From positions 1 to 6,119 of the forward strand of contig QMPB01000305.1 in assembly GCA_003648395.1 (NCBI GenBank): DNA of 6,119 nt, read 5' to 3'. Both the position numbers and the translations under genes were made by a program. Below, piece by piece: positions 5,951 to 6,119 of the stretch. Each line of letters begins with the position of its first letter. Position 1 is the stretch's first letter. This DNA is from Bacteroidota bacterium (lineage in GTDB: Bacteria > Bacteroidota > Bacteroidia > Bacteroidales > UBA1556). Under the pieces are notes generated by a model. It saw only the letters and a list, made by a program, of their open reading frames with translations. It did no database searches and was not told the DNA's origin.

Positions 5951-5958
5951 TATCTTTG
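5951..5958 (+). promoter_or_regulatory. -7-like box directly before the RAYT start codon
   Basis: TATCTTTG matches TAnnTTTG. Only four bases separate it from the ATG at 5963, so transcription would start at or just inside the start codon, giving a leaderless or nearly leaderless message. No -33 TTTG is seen 17-23 bp upstream. The box could be fortuitous; an identical TATCTTTG occurs at 5694-5701 inside the array. Confidence 0.3.
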
Positions 5959-5962
5959 TAAT

Positions 5963-6119
5963 ATGAGAAAGTTTGATGAGAATTATCGAAGAAACCTTCC
6001 ACATATTCAACCTGATGAAGGTTTATTTGCGATTACTTATAGAATAAAAGGGTCGCTACCAAAAAGTGTTGTTGACTTTTATGATGATGAATATGAGAAA
6101 GCAATTATTTTATCTATAA
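5963..6119 (+). CDS. REP-associated tyrosine transposase (RAYT, Y1/HUH family), N-terminal fragment cut by window edge
   Basis: Fifty-two codons are visible before the window ends; the frame is still open. The segment YRRNLPHIQPDEG (residues 8-20), followed by the strand LFAITYRIKGSLPK (21-34), is the usual N-terminal pattern of IS200-like Y1 transposases of the RAYT branch, in which a short basic/aromatic lead is followed by the first beta strand of the HUH fold (FxVTFRL-x-SLP type). Such proteins are single-strand DNA endonucleases acting through a catalytic tyrosine and an HUH metal site; both lie beyond the window and cannot be checked. Family length is usually about 150-250 residues. The identification is strengthened by the REP-like hairpin array ending 39 bp upstream, since RAYTs bind and cleave such hairpins. 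The start codon is supported by the family N-terminus; there is no clear Shine-Dalgarno. Confidence 0.8.
   Translation, partial: MRKFDENYRRNLPHIQPDEGLFAITYRIKGSLPKSVVDFYDDEYEKAIILSI

Overview
The window is AT-rich. Its gene content and promoter style (TAnnTTTG -7 boxes, A-rich leaders without clear Shine-Dalgarno sites) fit the Bacteroidota. The pyruvate:ferredoxin oxidoreductase suggests an anaerobic or facultatively anaerobic member, perhaps a marine Bacteroidales/Marinilabiliales relative. That placement is inference from gene style, not a database match.

Layout. Positions 1-2442 (minus) hold the first 814 codons of a single-chain pyruvate:ferredoxin oxidoreductase (nifJ/PFOR type), cut off by the window edge just before its thiamine-diphosphate-binding C-terminal domain. 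Positions 2443-2787 are non-coding: the PFOR leader and -7 box, plus a perfect 15-bp palindrome of the Fur/PerR 7-1-7 type. Positions 2788-4188 (minus) encode a DUF2779-family protein. It has an intact Cas4-like PD-(D/E)XK nuclease half and a C-terminal RNase H-like half that seems to have lost its catalytic residues. Positions 4189-4397 are a divergent intergenic region with a good Bacteroidota promoter for the DUF2779 gene. Positions 4398-5540 (plus) encode a complete medium-chain-type acyl-CoA dehydrogenase.

The most striking part is 5541-5962. It contains twelve short hairpins in strict alternation (A-B-A-B...), with a period of about 64 bp. The two hairpin types are inverted, diverged versions of one element: they share the apical core TCATTCCTGA. 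They are arranged head to head, and most are preceded on their own strand by GTA. This is the architecture of REP/BIME repeats. Immediately downstream, at 5963, starts a gene whose first 52 codons look like a REP-associated tyrosine transposase (RAYT, Y1/HUH family). The natural reading is a Bacteroidota RAYT with its cognate REP array, parked between an acyl-CoA dehydrogenase gene and the transposase gene. The first strong A hairpin, with its T-run, could also terminate the dehydrogenase transcript.

PFOR (pyruvate to acetyl-CoA) and the acyl-CoA dehydrogenase (fatty acyl-CoA oxidation, or butyryl-CoA-type chemistry) both belong to acyl-CoA/redox metabolism, but they do not form an operon. 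The DUF2779 nuclease between them has no obvious metabolic link.
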